Shown here: positions 18,511 through 27,250 of the stretch, piece by piece | Layout of the letters: each line of letters starts with the position of its first letter | Numbering within the stretch: position 1 is the stretch's first letter | DNA from: Bog-473 sp963782415 | GTDB taxonomy: Bacteria > Actinomycetota > Acidimicrobiia > Acidimicrobiales > RAAP-2 | Length of the DNA: 64,000 nucleotides | Direction: 5' to 3' | Assembly (NCBI GenBank): GCA_963782415.1 | Contig: CAWAJT010000003.1 | Span: 43,378 to 107,377, forward strand | Position numbers and translations under genes: made by a program | Notes under the pieces: model-generated | What the model was told of the DNA's origin: nothing | The model's database searches: none | Seen by the model: only the letters and a program-made list of their open reading frames with translations

Positions 18511-18981
18511 TCAGGTGGGGGCGGGCTCGGGGCGGCGCGCCCCGGTGCGGATGGCGATCGCCTCGGTCACCGTGACGTCGGCGCCACAGGCGAGGCAGCG
18601 GCGACGGTCGTCGAGTTCCCCACCGCAGTTGCGGTGCTGGAGGATCATCGGCCGCTCCCCCCCGTCGAGGCCGTAGCGGTCGCCCCACTGGAGCATGGCG
18701 ACGAGCACCGGCCAGAGGTCGGCGCCCTTCTCGGTCAGGCGGTACTCCGAGCGCAGCGGGCGCTCCTGGTAGGGGCGCTTGACCACGATGCCCTCCTCGA
18801 CCAGGCGCTCGAGGCGCGCCTGGAGCACGTTGCGGGCCACACCCAGATCGCGCTGAATGTCATCGAAGCGGCGCCGGCCCAAGAAGATGTCCCGCACGAT
18901 GAGCAACGTCCAGCGCTCCCCGATCACCTCGAGGGTCGAGGCCACCGGACAGTACTGGGAGGGATAGTCCCGCTTGAGCAT
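18511..18981 (-). CDS. HxlR family transcriptional regulator
   Basis: A winged-helix regulator with the family N-terminus YCPVASTLEVIGERWTLLIVRDIFLGRRRFDDIQRDLGVARNVLQARLERL and wing RPLRSEYRLTEKG. A C-terminal NCGG...CLACG segment looks like a small zinc ribbon. I chose ATG 18981 because MLKRDYPSQ matches the usual family N-terminus; GTG 18999 is also in frame but falls inside an inverted repeat. It is divergent from an MFS exporter, and the intervening palindrome next to the exporter -35 suggests direct control. Confidence 0.88.
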   Translation of the reverse strand: MLKRDYPSQYCPVASTLEVIGERWTLLIVRDIFLGRRRFDDIQRDLGVARNVLQARLERLVEEGIVVKRPYQERPLRSEYRLTEKGADLWPVLVAMLQWGDRYGLDGGERPMILQHRNCGGELDDRRRCLACGADVTVTEAIAIRTGARRPEPAPT

Positions 18982-18994
18982 CCTCCCAGGATAT

Positions 18995-19015
18995 CCCACT
19001 TTCCTGGCCAGTGGG
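18995..19015. promoter_or_regulatory. Candidate HxlR operator
   Basis: CCCACT and AGTGGG form a perfect 6-bp inverted repeat with a 9-base spacer, directly before the -35 of the divergent MFS gene and over the start region of the HxlR gene. Confidence 0.45.
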
Positions 19016-19044
19016 TTGTTTTATGAAACTTTCCTCCGTAGAGT
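19016..19044 (+). promoter_or_regulatory. Promoter of the MFS exporter gene
   Basis: TTGTTT (19016-19021), a 17-base spacer, then TAGAGT (19039-19044), ending 7 bases before ATG 19052. So short a leader suggests a leaderless or nearly leaderless transcript. Confidence 0.5.
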
Positions 19045-19051
19045 GCGTTGC

Positions 19052-20536
19052 ATGACAGAACTCGTGGAGATCCCATCCGCCGCAGCGAAGCGGGCGCGGC
19101 CGGTCCTGACCGCGCTGATCGTCTTGACCGGGGTCTTCTTGTCCTCGCTGGACCTGTTCATCGTCAACATCGCCTTCCCGAGCATCTCGGCGAGCTACCA
19201 CGGCGAGAGCCTGAGCTCGCTGTCCTGGGTGCTGAGCGCCTACACCATCGTCTTCGCCGCCGTCCTGGTCCCGGCCGGCCGATGGGCCGACCGCGCCGGC
19301 CGCAAGCGCGCCTTCCTCCTCGGGTTGGCCGTCTTCACCACGGCCTCGGCGCTGTGCGCCCTCTCCCCGTCCCTGGAGCTCCTGGTCGCGGCCCGGATAC
19401 TGCAGGCGATCGGCGGGGCGCTCATGCTGCCCACCTCCCTCGGACTGCTGCTGCCGGCCTTCGGGCCCGCGCGCAAGGGGGCGGCCATCGGCCTGTGGTC
19501 GGCCGTGGGCGGTGCGGCCGCTGCCCTCGGCCCACCCATCGGCGGGCTCTTGGTCCAGGCCAGCTGGCGCTGGGTGTTCCTCGTCAACCTGCCGTTCGCC
19601 GTGGTGGCACTCGTGCTGGGCGCGCGCACGCTCGACGAGGTGCGCGACCCCGACGCCCAGAAATCCGACCTCCTCGGTGCCGCCCTCCTCACCGTGGCGG
19701 TGGCCGCCCTGGTGGCCGGCATCGTCGAGGGCGCAGATTGGGGCTGGACGAGCGGGCGGATCCTCGGTGCCTTCGCACTGGCTGCGCTGGCGGGCGCCGG
19801 GCTCGTCGTGCGCTCCCTCCGCCACCCGAATCCCATCATCGAACCGGCCGTGATCCGCCACCGCGCCGTCGCCATGGCCGACCTCAGCTCGCTCGCCTTC
19901 TTCGGCGGCTTCGGGGCGCTCGTGCTCGGCGGCGTCCTGCTCCTGACCGGCCTGTGGCACGAGTCGGTGCTGCGCGCCGGGTTCATGATCGCGCCCGGAC
20001 CGCTACTGGCCGGGATCACCGCCTTCCCCGGCGGGTTGCTCGGCGCGCGCCTCGGCCATCGGATCGTCGGCACCGCCGGCGCGCTGCTGTTCGCCGCCGG
20101 AGGCCTGTGGTGGATCACCCATGTGGGCGTGACGCCGGACTGGGTGGGTGCCTATCTGCCCGGCAGCATCGTCAGCGGTATCGGCGTCGGACTCATGCTG
20201 CCGTCGCTCGGTGGCGCCGCCACGGCGCCGCTCCCGCCGGAGCGCTTCGCCACCGGCTCCGCGCTCTACGTCATGACCCGCCAGATCGGCATCGCGCTCG
20301 GGGTGGCCGGCCTGGTCGCCATCCTCGGGACGACCACCGGTGCCGCAGCCATCACCGCATTCCACCACGCCTGGGTCTTCATGATCGCCTGCAGCCTCGC
20401 GGCCGGAGCGCTGCTGCAGGGCGTCGGCACGCGCGTGACCGAGGTGGCCGACGCCTCACTCGAGGCGGAGCCGCATGCGCCGGTGCCCGTGCTCGCCCTG
20501 GCGGCACCGGGCACCGCCGACCGCGGCGACACCTGA
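19052..20536 (+). CDS. MFS drug exporter, DHA2 (EmrB/QacA-like) family
   Basis: A 494-residue transporter with TM1 motif LSSLDLFIVNIAFPSI, motif A GRWADRAGRKRAFLLG, motif C GGAAAALGPPIGGLL and about 14 helices. It exports hydrophobic drugs or metabolites by proton antiport. ATG 19052 is the first codon before TM1; upstream in-frame codons lie in the regulatory gap. It is divergent from the HxlR gene, a common arrangement in which the regulator senses the exported compound. It converges with the phosphotransferase gene. Confidence 0.9.
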   Translation: MTELVEIPSAAAKRARPVLTALIVLTGVFLSSLDLFIVNIAFPSISASYHGESLSSLSWVLSAYTIVFAAVLVPAGRWADRAGRKRAFLLGLAVFTTASALCALSPSLELLVAARILQAIGGALMLPTSLGLLLPAFGPARKGAAIGLWSAVGGAAAALGPPIGGLLVQASWRWVFLVNLPFAVVALVLGARTLDEVRDPDAQKSDLLGAALLTVAVAALVAGIVEGADWGWTSGRILGAFALAALAGAGLVVRSLRHPNPIIEPAVIRHRAVAMADLSSLAFFGGFGALVLGGVLLLTGLWHESVLRAGFMIAPGPLLAGITAFPGGLLGARLGHRIVGTAGALLFAAGGLWWITHVGVTPDWVGAYLPGSIVSGIGVGLMLPSLGGAATAPLPPERFATGSALYVMTRQIGIALGVAGLVAILGTTTGAAAITAFHHAWVFMIACSLAAGALLQGVGTRVTEVADASLEAEPHAPVPVLALAAPGTADRGDT

Positions 20537-20551
20537 CGTGCCGGCCGCGCT

Positions 20552-21901
20552 CTACCCGATGGGCGCCGGCAAGTAGCCGGGGTTGGCCACCACCAACTGG
20601 TCACGCGCCGAGACGGCCAGCACCCGCGCCACGGACTCCCACTCGTCGTCCAGGGCGCCCGAGCGCAACGCGACGGCCAGCGCGGCATCGTCAGCGAAGC
20701 CGAGCCCGGCCAGACGCTCGGTGTGCGCGGCAGCCAGCGCCGGGCCGAGCCGGAGTTCGCGCTCGGCGATCCCCAGCGCATTGCGCGCCACGCGAGCCTC
20801 GAAGCGGGTGCCGGCCTCGCTCCCTTCCATGACGCCGTCGAGGTATTCGCGCACCGCTTCGACCAGCTCCGCCGCGGTGGGGCGCCCGAAGGGCGCCGTC
20901 GGTCCGTCCGCCGCCAATGGTGCGGCCGTCGGAGGTGGCGTCACGCCCAGCAGGCAGAACAGATCCCATTCACTCTCGCACACCCGGCGGCCGATGGCGG
21001 CCAGCTCGACCGATCGCGAGGTGCCGCTCAGATGCGCTGACGCTTGCAGGGCGCAGATGGTCGCCCACTTGACGGTGGCGTAGATCTGCCACCAGGCCAC
21101 TCGCGTTGCGGTGAGGGACTCACCGCCCGCGTCGGCATACGCCGTGACGAACGCGGCGACCGAACCGAGGCCGCCCACGTCGCCGCGGCCGCCGAAGCGC
21201 CAGGCCGGCGCGCTCAGCCAGCCGACGTCCTCCGCCGGATCGCCCACGTGGGCGAGCTCCCAGTCGAGCACGCCGCGCAGCCCGTCGGGACCGACGAGGA
21301 AGTTGCCCATCCGGTAGTCGCCGTGCACGACGACGTTCGGGCCCGCCGCCGGGCGGTGGGCAGCCAGCCAGCGCACGCCCAGCTCGAGCGCCGGGCGCAC
21401 CTCGCCCAACGCATCGAGGAAGGGCAACGGGTCGCCGAGCGGGTCCGACGCGGCGAGCCCGCTGACGGACGCCGGGTCGATGCCGTGGATGCTGGCCAGC
21501 GCGCTCGCCATCTGGCCGGGCAGAGCGCGGCGCGCCCCGGTCCACTCGTCGTCGCGCAGGATCTTGCGCGGAATCGTCTCACCGTCCAAGCGCTCGACCA
21601 CCAACCAACTCGACCCGACCTCGTCGCGTTCGCCCGTGGCGACCACCGCCGGCACCGGAACGCCGGCAGCACGCGCGGCGCGCAGGAGGTCCGCTTCCGT
21701 GCGGGCCCGGCCCCGGGGGGCGCTGCCGCTGCGATCCATCTGCAGAATGAGCGGCTGGACGGCACCGTCGGGCGCGCGCAGGTCGAACGCGCTGGTCACC
21801 CGCGAGGCGCCGCCCGACAGGCGGTGCAGGCCCTCGACCGTGCCGCCGAGCTGACGGCCCAGCGCGGCCACCAGCTCTTCCGTGGTCAGCCGCGACGTCA
21901 T
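20552..21901 (-). CDS. APH-like phosphotransferase family protein
   Basis: A 449-residue protein. The N-terminal kinase-like domain has the catalytic-loop motif VVHGDYRMGNFL and the metal-binding LDWELAHVGDPAEDVGWL. A C-terminal helical domain of about 130 residues (RPTAAELVEAVREYLDGV to the end) resembles DUF6285. Relatives sit beside acyl-CoA dehydrogenase and SDR genes in actinobacterial lipid or steroid catabolism rather than acting in antibiotic resistance. Here it is downstream of the AttH/CrtC-like gene (2-base gap) and the SDR, forming a three-gene unit. The phosphorylated substrate is unknown. Confidence 0.85.
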   Translation of the reverse strand: MTSRLTTEELVAALGRQLGGTVEGLHRLSGGASRVTSAFDLRAPDGAVQPLILQMDRSGSAPRGRARTEADLLRAARAAGVPVPAVVATGERDEVGSSWLVVERLDGETIPRKILRDDEWTGARRALPGQMASALASIHGIDPASVSGLAASDPLGDPLPFLDALGEVRPALELGVRWLAAHRPAAGPNVVVHGDYRMGNFLVGPDGLRGVLDWELAHVGDPAEDVGWLSAPAWRFGGRGDVGGLGSVAAFVTAYADAGGESLTATRVAWWQIYATVKWATICALQASAHLSGTSRSVELAAIGRRVCESEWDLFCLLGVTPPPTAAPLAADGPTAPFGRPTAAELVEAVREYLDGVMEGSEAGTRFEARVARNALGIAERELRLGPALAAAHTERLAGLGFADDAALAVALRSGALDDEWESVARVLAVSARDQLVVANPGYLPAPIG

Positions 21902-21903
21902 CC

Positions 21904-22902
21904 CTACTCGACGGGGACGACAGGCCTCCCACTGTCGTCGAGCTGATGCAGGTACTCGCAGATGCCGTAGCCCGTGTGCGGCAAGCCATCGAGATCCTCA
22001 TAGGTCCACCGCGCCAGCCCCTCGTTGACCATGGTGCCGCCGGCCCGGCCGATGTCGGCCACCCGCAGCACGTCACCGCGCAGCGGGTAGGTCTCGCCCT
22101 TCTTGTCGACCACGTCGAGGTGCACGACGCGGTGCGTCACGCCGTCGTCTTCCAGCTCCGTGCGCACCCGCCATTCCGCCACCGACGTCGCCCTCTTCCC
22201 GTCCCAGACCCAGCCGCGGTGCAGGTCGCCGGCGTCGGTGCCGAGGCGGATGCCCCCGAAGTGCATCTCCTCCCCGATGTTGATGGAGAACCAACGCCAC
22301 ATTTTGGGGCCGCCCCAGCGGCGGGGGCCCCAGGAGCGGTCCCGATTCCCGTGCGCGCCGCGCCACTCATACGGCGTGCCGTCGACGGTGAGGGTCCCGG
22401 TCCAGCGCCCCGCCTGCTCCAGGTGCCCCTTCCCGACCGTGCCGGCGGCGGCAGCCGCCTCGGCCGACTTGGGGCCGCCGCTCGGCTGACCGTCTGTGCC
22501 GATGGCGGGGGTCACGGCGTCGAAGCGCACGTCGAGCGAGACCGGTACCGGGTGTGTCGTCGAGTCCCCGCGCACGCACGGGCGCGCCTGCACTTCGCCC
22601 TCCATGGTCAGGCGCCACGACTGCAGCGCTTCGCGCATCTCGTAGCGCACGGCGCCGACGTCGAGCACGGAGTCGACCATGTCGCGCTGCTCTTTGACCC
22701 AGCGGTACTCCCCGAGCTCGCCGCCCGGCAGCCACAGCGACATGCCGACGTCCATCGTCCCCTCGTTGGGCCGGATGCCGATGCGGCTGAACAGGCCCGA
22801 GTCAGTGGCAGGGTCGTAGGCGTTGAAGTAGTACGACTCGCTCCAGGCGGTGTCCGCTTCGACGGGGTGAGCAAGGTCGTGGCGGGCGTCGAGAATCGGC
22901 AT
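21904..22902 (-). CDS. AttH/CrtC-like (DUF7064/7065-type) protein
   Basis: A 332-residue protein with no signal peptide. Trp- and Tyr-rich beta strands (AWSESYYFNAYDP, GNRDRSWGPRRWGGPKMWRWFSIN) and two similar halves recall the lipocalin-like AttH/CrtC fold; the NRDRSWGPR motif is typical of this group. No enzymatic activity can be assigned. It is tightly placed between the SDR (2-base gap) and the phosphotransferase (2-base gap), so all three probably handle one hydrophobic substrate. The family name is from memory and should be treated as tentative. Confidence 0.7.
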   Translation of the reverse strand: MPILDARHDLAHPVEADTAWSESYYFNAYDPATDSGLFSRIGIRPNEGTMDVGMSLWLPGGELGEYRWVKEQRDMVDSVLDVGAVRYEMREALQSWRLTMEGEVQARPCVRGDSTTHPVPVSLDVRFDAVTPAIGTDGQPSGGPKSAEAAAAAGTVGKGHLEQAGRWTGTLTVDGTPYEWRGAHGNRDRSWGPRRWGGPKMWRWFSINIGEEMHFGGIRLGTDAGDLHRGWVWDGKRATSVAEWRVRTELEDDGVTHRVVHLDVVDKKGETYPLRGDVLRVADIGRAGGTMVNEGLARWTYEDLDGLPHTGYGICEYLHQLDDSGRPVVPVE

Positions 22903-22904
22903 GG

Positions 22905-23762
22905 CTATACCATTGTCTGTCCGGCGCTGACGTTCAACGCCTCGCCCGTGACGCCACGAGCGGCATCGGAGAGCAGCCAGCAGATGGCGGACGCGATCTC
23001 ATCGGCGCTCTGCAGGCGGCCGAGGGGGATTTCGCGGGCGATGTAGGCGGCGAGGCCCTCGGGGCCGCCCATCAGATTCTCGAACATGGCATCCCGGTTG
23101 ATCAGGTCGGTGTCCACCGTCCCGGGGCACACGGCGTTGACGGCGATACCCTGGGCGCCGAGCTCGGCCGCCATGGTCTGGGTCAGCAGAATGATCCCCG
23201 CCTTGGCCGCGCAGTACGCCCCGAGGAGAGGGAAGGCGCGCTTGCCGGCCTGGCTCGACACGTTGCAAATGCGTCCGCCGACACCGGCCGCCACCATGCG
23301 CGTGGCGCAGGCCTTGGACACCAACCACGTGCCGACCACGTTGACATCGAGCACGCGGCGGAACTCCTCGGCCGGGACGTGGAGTAACGGCCCCAGCCCG
23401 AAACCGGGACCGCTCCCGCCCGCCACGTTGGCCACGAGCGTGATGGTCCCCAGCTCCTCGCTCGCCCGGGCCACGGCGTCTTCCACCGCGGCCTCGTCGG
23501 ACACGTCCGCCTGCACGGCGGTTGCCCGCACGTCCAGCGCCGCGAGCTCGGCCGCCAGGGCCTGGAGGTCGTCGGGGCTGGCGGTGCCGTGGAGCGGGGC
23601 CTCGTCGTAGGGGCGGGCGATGTCGAGGCAGGCCACGTCGGCGCCACCCGAGGCCAGGGCCACCGCGGTGGCCCTCCCGATGCCTCGGGGCCGGGCCGCT
23701 CCGGTGACCAGCGCGACGCTCCCGGCGAACGGGCGTCCTGCAGCATCGTGTGTGAAACTCAC
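22905..23762 (-). CDS. SDR family NAD(P)-dependent oxidoreductase
   Basis: A 285-residue SDR starting at GTG 23762 (MSFTHDAAGRPF). The cofactor motif is TGAARPRGIGRATA, followed by the NVAG region and catalytic Ser with YCAAK. The segment GTVDTDLINRD is typical of mycofactocin-linked or steroid-type SDRs. Upstream in-frame codons lie before the coding-like region and are rejected. It is the first gene of the SDR, AttH/CrtC-like, phosphotransferase unit and is divergent from the zinc dehydrogenase by 57 bases. Confidence 0.88.
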   Translation of the reverse strand: MSFTHDAAGRPFAGSVALVTGAARPRGIGRATAVALASGGADVACLDIARPYDEAPLHGTASPDDLQALAAELAALDVRATAVQADVSDEAAVEDAVARASEELGTITLVANVAGGSGPGFGLGPLLHVPAEEFRRVLDVNVVGTWLVSKACATRMVAAGVGGRICNVSSQAGKRAFPLLGAYCAAKAGIILLTQTMAAELGAQGIAVNAVCPGTVDTDLINRDAMFENLMGGPEGLAAYIAREIPLGRLQSADEIASAICWLLSDAARGVTGEALNVSAGQTMV

Positions 23763-23819
23763 CGGGCAAACGTAGCGACGAATGCGGGCGGCCGCGCCGT
23801 CCGTGGGGGTGGCTCTGCC

Positions 23820-24887
23820 ATGCGTGCCGCAGTGACCAGGGGTGGACGGCTGGTGGTGGGCGACGTGCCCGAGCCCGTGCCGTCGTCGGGTCACGTCCTG
23901 GCCCGCTCACTCTCCGCCGGCATCTGCGGCTCCGATCTGCACGCGCTGGCTGACTTCGGCCATTTCACCGGCCTCATGGATTCCGTCGGCGTCCCCGCGC
24001 TCGATCCGACCGCGGACTGTGTCTTCGGTCACGAGTTCTGCGCCGAAATTGTGGAACACGGGCCCGACACTGCCGGCACCCTCCCGGTCGGTTCTCGCGT
24101 CTGCTCTGTTCCGATCGTCGTGGGCCCAACCGGGGTCGAGCAGATCGGCTACTCCAACACCTACCCGGGGGCGCTCGCGGAATACATGGTGCTCCAGGAG
24201 CTGTTGCTGCTCCCGGTACCCGACGCGCTCGACACCAACCTGGCGGCCTTGACCGAACCCCTCGCAGTCGGTGAGCACGCCGTCGGACTGGCCGACCTCA
24301 GTCCCGGGCAACCCTGTCTCGTCGTCGGGTGCGGCCCTGTCGGGCTGGCGGTGATTGCCGCCCTCAAGGGCCGTGGCCACGGTCCGGTGCTGGCGGCGGA
24401 CTTCTCACCGACACGGCGTCGGCTGGCTGAGGCGTTCGGCGCCGACGATGTGCTCGACCCGGCCGAAGGATCGCCGCACGAGCGCTGGTCCGAGTTCGGC
24501 ATCGCCCGCACTGTCATGGAGCGCATCGGGGCGTCCATGCTCGGCGCGTCCGCACCGGACCCGGTGATCTTCGAGGCGGTCGGGGTGCCCGGCATGCTGC
24601 AGTCGTTGCTCGCCGACGGTCCGCCGCACAGTCGCATCGTCGTGGTGGGCGTATGCATGCACACCGACACCATTGAGCCCTTCATGGCGGTGACCAAGGA
24701 GATGGAGCTGCGCTTCTCATTCGGCTACACCCCCGCCGAGTTCGCTGCCACTCTGGGCCGGCTGGTCGACGGCGTGCCCGGGGCCGAGCTCCTGGTGACG
24801 TCCACCGTGGACTTGGCCGGCGCTCCGGATGCTTTCGCGAGGCTGCGCACGCCCGGCGAACACGGAAAGATCCTGGTGAGGCCCTGA
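23820..24887 (+). CDS. Zinc-dependent MDR alcohol dehydrogenase
   Basis: A 355-residue medium-chain dehydrogenase. The catalytic-zinc Cys is in SAGICGSDLHAL and the His/Glu in FGHEFCAEIV; the NAD(P) motif is VVGCGPVGLAVIAAL. The four-Cys structural zinc lobe is not present in the usual place (GSRVCSVPIVVGPTGVEQIG), as in several short MDR groups. It would oxidise an alcohol or reduce a carbonyl. It is divergent from the SDR unit and upstream of the LLM gene. Confidence 0.88.
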   Translation: MRAAVTRGGRLVVGDVPEPVPSSGHVLARSLSAGICGSDLHALADFGHFTGLMDSVGVPALDPTADCVFGHEFCAEIVEHGPDTAGTLPVGSRVCSVPIVVGPTGVEQIGYSNTYPGALAEYMVLQELLLLPVPDALDTNLAALTEPLAVGEHAVGLADLSPGQPCLVVGCGPVGLAVIAALKGRGHGPVLAADFSPTRRRLAEAFGADDVLDPAEGSPHERWSEFGIARTVMERIGASMLGASAPDPVIFEAVGVPGMLQSLLADGPPHSRIVVVGVCMHTDTIEPFMAVTKEMELRFSFGYTPAEFAATLGRLVDGVPGAELLVTSTVDLAGAPDAFARLRTPGEHGKILVRP

Positions 24888-25074
24888 GCGGGTGGCCGCC
24901 CCGCACGGGGTCGGCTCGCGTCGAGATGATTGCAAACCTATAAACGACATTGTGCAGAGTTGGTTTTCGAACCCCACCCGCCGCCCACAGACCAGGACCA
25001 CATCACACATCCCCACGACCCACGACCCACGACCACATGACACAGACCGAAGAGAAACCTGGAGAACGAGCCTC

Positions 25075-26289
25075 ATGACCCCGACCAACGCCGATGGCCG
25101 CCTCAATTTCGGCATCTTCCTGGCGCCGTTCCACCCCGTGGGCCAGAACCCCACCCTGGCACTCGAGCGCGACCTGCAACTGATAGAGCATCTTGACGCA
25201 CTGGGCTTCGACGAAGCCTGGTTCGGCGAGCACCACTCGGCTGGCTACGAGATCATTGCCTCGCCCGAGGTCTTCATTGCGGCCGCCGCGCGAGCGCACC
25301 ACGCACATCCGTCTCGGCACGGGCGTCTCGTCGCTGCCCTACCACCATCCGTTCATGCTGGCCGACCGGATGGTGCTCCTCGACCACCTCACCGCGCGGC
25401 CGCGTCATGCTCGGGGTCGGGCCGGGCGCATTGCCTTCCGACGCCTTCATGATGGGTATCGACCCGGCGAAGCAGCGCGACATGATGGAGGAGTCGCTCG
25501 AGGCGATTCTGCTGCTGCTGGCGGGCGAGACGGTCTCCATGGAGACGGACTGGTTCAAGCTGGTCAAGGCCCGGCTGCAGCTGCGTCCCTACCAGCGGCC
25601 CTTCCCGGAGGTGGCCGTCGCCGCCCAGGTGTCCCCGGCCGGACCGCGGGCGGCCGGGCGTTTCGGCTGCAGCCTGCTCTCCCTCGGCGCCACCACCACG
25701 GGCGGCTTCGACGTCCTGGGCTCGCACTGGCAGGTCATGGAGGAGCGGGCGGCCGAGTTCTCGACCACGGTCGACCGCAGCCGCTGGCGGTTGGTCGGGC
25801 CCATGCACATCGCCGACACCAAGGAGCAGGCGATGGCCGACGTCGCCTTCGGGCTGGCCGACTGGGTCGACTACTTCGAGCGCGTCGCCGCGCTGCCCAT
25901 CGCGCCCGACACCGCGAACTTCGAGTCGCTCGTCGACGCGCTCGAACGCGTCCGGCATGGCCGTCATCGGCACCGTTGACGACGCCATTGCGCAGATCCA
26001 GCGTCTCAAAGAGCAATCCGGTGGCTTCGGCACCTACCTGTTCATGGGCCACGAGTGGGCCGACACCGACGCCACCCGGCACTCCTACGAGCTGATCGCC
26101 CGCTACGTGGCGCCCCGCTTCCAGGACTCGTCGACCTCGCTCACGTCGAGTCGCGACTGGGCCGCCGAGAACCGGCCCGAGTTCATCGGCGGCGCGGTGA
26201 ACGCCGTGATGTCGGCCATTCAGCAGCACCAGGACGAGAAGGCCGAGAAGGCCGCAAAGGCGGAGGAGAAGGTGACACCCCATGGCTGA
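25075..26289 (+). pseudogene. LLM class flavin-dependent monooxygenase, three frameshifts
   Basis: Bacterial-luciferase-like protein reconstructed from frames in series: LNFGIFLAPFHPVGQNP and FDEAWFGEHHSAGYEIIASPEVF; then THIRLGTGVSSLPYHHPFMLADRM; then MLGVGPGALPSDAFMMG and onwards; finally MAVIGTVDDAIAQIQRLKEQ to the end. Breaks fall near 25289, 25394 and 25955, the first two on GCGC, and each moves the coding frame the same way. ATG 25075 has GGAGA upstream. The intact enzyme of about 400 residues would use FMNH2 or F420H2 with O2. Its last bases overlap the epoxide hydrolase gene. Confidence 0.82.
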
Positions 26290-27250
26290 CATCACGCACG
26301 AGCAGGTGCCGGCGAACGGGATCGAGCTGCACGTGGCGACGGCGGGGCCGACCGATGGCCCTCCGGTGGTCTTGTGCCACGGCTTTCCCGAGCTGTGGTA
26401 CTCGTGGCGCCACCAGCTCGGCGCGCTGGCCGATGCCGGCTTCCGCGCCATCGCACCGGACCTGCGCGGCTACGGCGGCAGCTCTCGCCCGGGCAACGTC
26501 GCCGACTACGGCTCGGACAACTTGACGGCGGACCTGGGCGGCCTGCTCGACCACTACGGCTACGGCCAGGCGGCCTTCGTCGGCCACGACTGGGGAGCCA
26601 TGGTGGTCTGGGAGATGGGGCGCCTCCACCCTGACCGCGTGGCGTCGGTCTGCAATATGAGTGTGCCGTATTCGAATGCGCCGGCACCGCCGACGCAGAT
26701 CTTCGAGGTGATCTTCGAGAACAAGTTCTTCTACATGCTCTACTTCCAAGAAGTCGGGCCCGCCGAGGCCGAGTTCGAGGCCGATCCGCGCCTGTTCCTG
26801 CGCACCATGCTCTACTCGGCCGGCGGGGAGGGGATGGCGAGTGGCAACCCTCTCGGGGACCACCCGCGCCAGGGCACCTGCTTCATGGACATCCTGTCGC
26901 CTGCACCCGACACGCTTCCGGACTGGATCACCGAGGACGACGTCGACGTGTACGCGGCCGCCTTCAAGGAGAGCGGCTTCTTCGGACCTGTCAGCTTCTA
27001 TCGCAACATGGACGCCAATTGGGAGCGGTCCAAGGACATTCCGCCTTCGATCTACACCATGCCCGTCGCCTTCATCACCGGCTCGCTCGACCCTGTCAAC
27101 ACCATGATGCCGGGGGCCATCGAGAGCATGGCCGAGGCGATGCCCGACTTCCGGGGCGCGACCGTGGTCGACGGTGCCGGCCACTGGGTGCAACAGGAGC
27201 GCCCGGATGAGACCAACCGCGCCCTGCTCGCCTTCCTCTCCGGCGTGTGA
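26282..27250 (+). CDS. Alpha/beta hydrolase, epoxide hydrolase type
   Basis: A 322-residue hydrolase. HGFPE forms the oxyanion hole, the nucleophile Asp lies in VGHDWGAMV, a cap domain with Tyr residues follows (FYMLYFQE, SFYRNMDANW), and the catalytic His is in GAGHWVQQE. This set is typical of soluble epoxide hydrolases, which open epoxides to diols. It starts within the last codons of the LLM gene, so a monooxygenase followed by epoxide hydrolase is a plausible functional pair. Its stop overlaps the next start (GTGA). Confidence 0.88.
   Translation: MADITHEQVPANGIELHVATAGPTDGPPVVLCHGFPELWYSWRHQLGALADAGFRAIAPDLRGYGGSSRPGNVADYGSDNLTADLGGLLDHYGYGQAAFVGHDWGAMVVWEMGRLHPDRVASVCNMSVPYSNAPAPPTQIFEVIFENKFFYMLYFQEVGPAEAEFEADPRLFLRTMLYSAGGEGMASGNPLGDHPRQGTCFMDILSPAPDTLPDWITEDDVDVYAAAFKESGFFGPVSFYRNMDANWERSKDIPPSIYTMPVAFITGSLDPVNTMMPGAIESMAEAMPDFRGATVVDGAGHWVQQERPDETNRALLAFLSGV

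Noticed and set aside
20552..21901. Aminoglycoside resistance gene
   Set aside because: The kinase motifs are APH-like, but the extra C-terminal domain and SDR neighbours match catabolic relatives, so resistance is not supported.
25014..25036. Three CCCACGA direct repeats upstream of the LLM gene
   Set aside because: Seven-base units in C-rich sequence may arise by chance; no promoter element was aligned with them.
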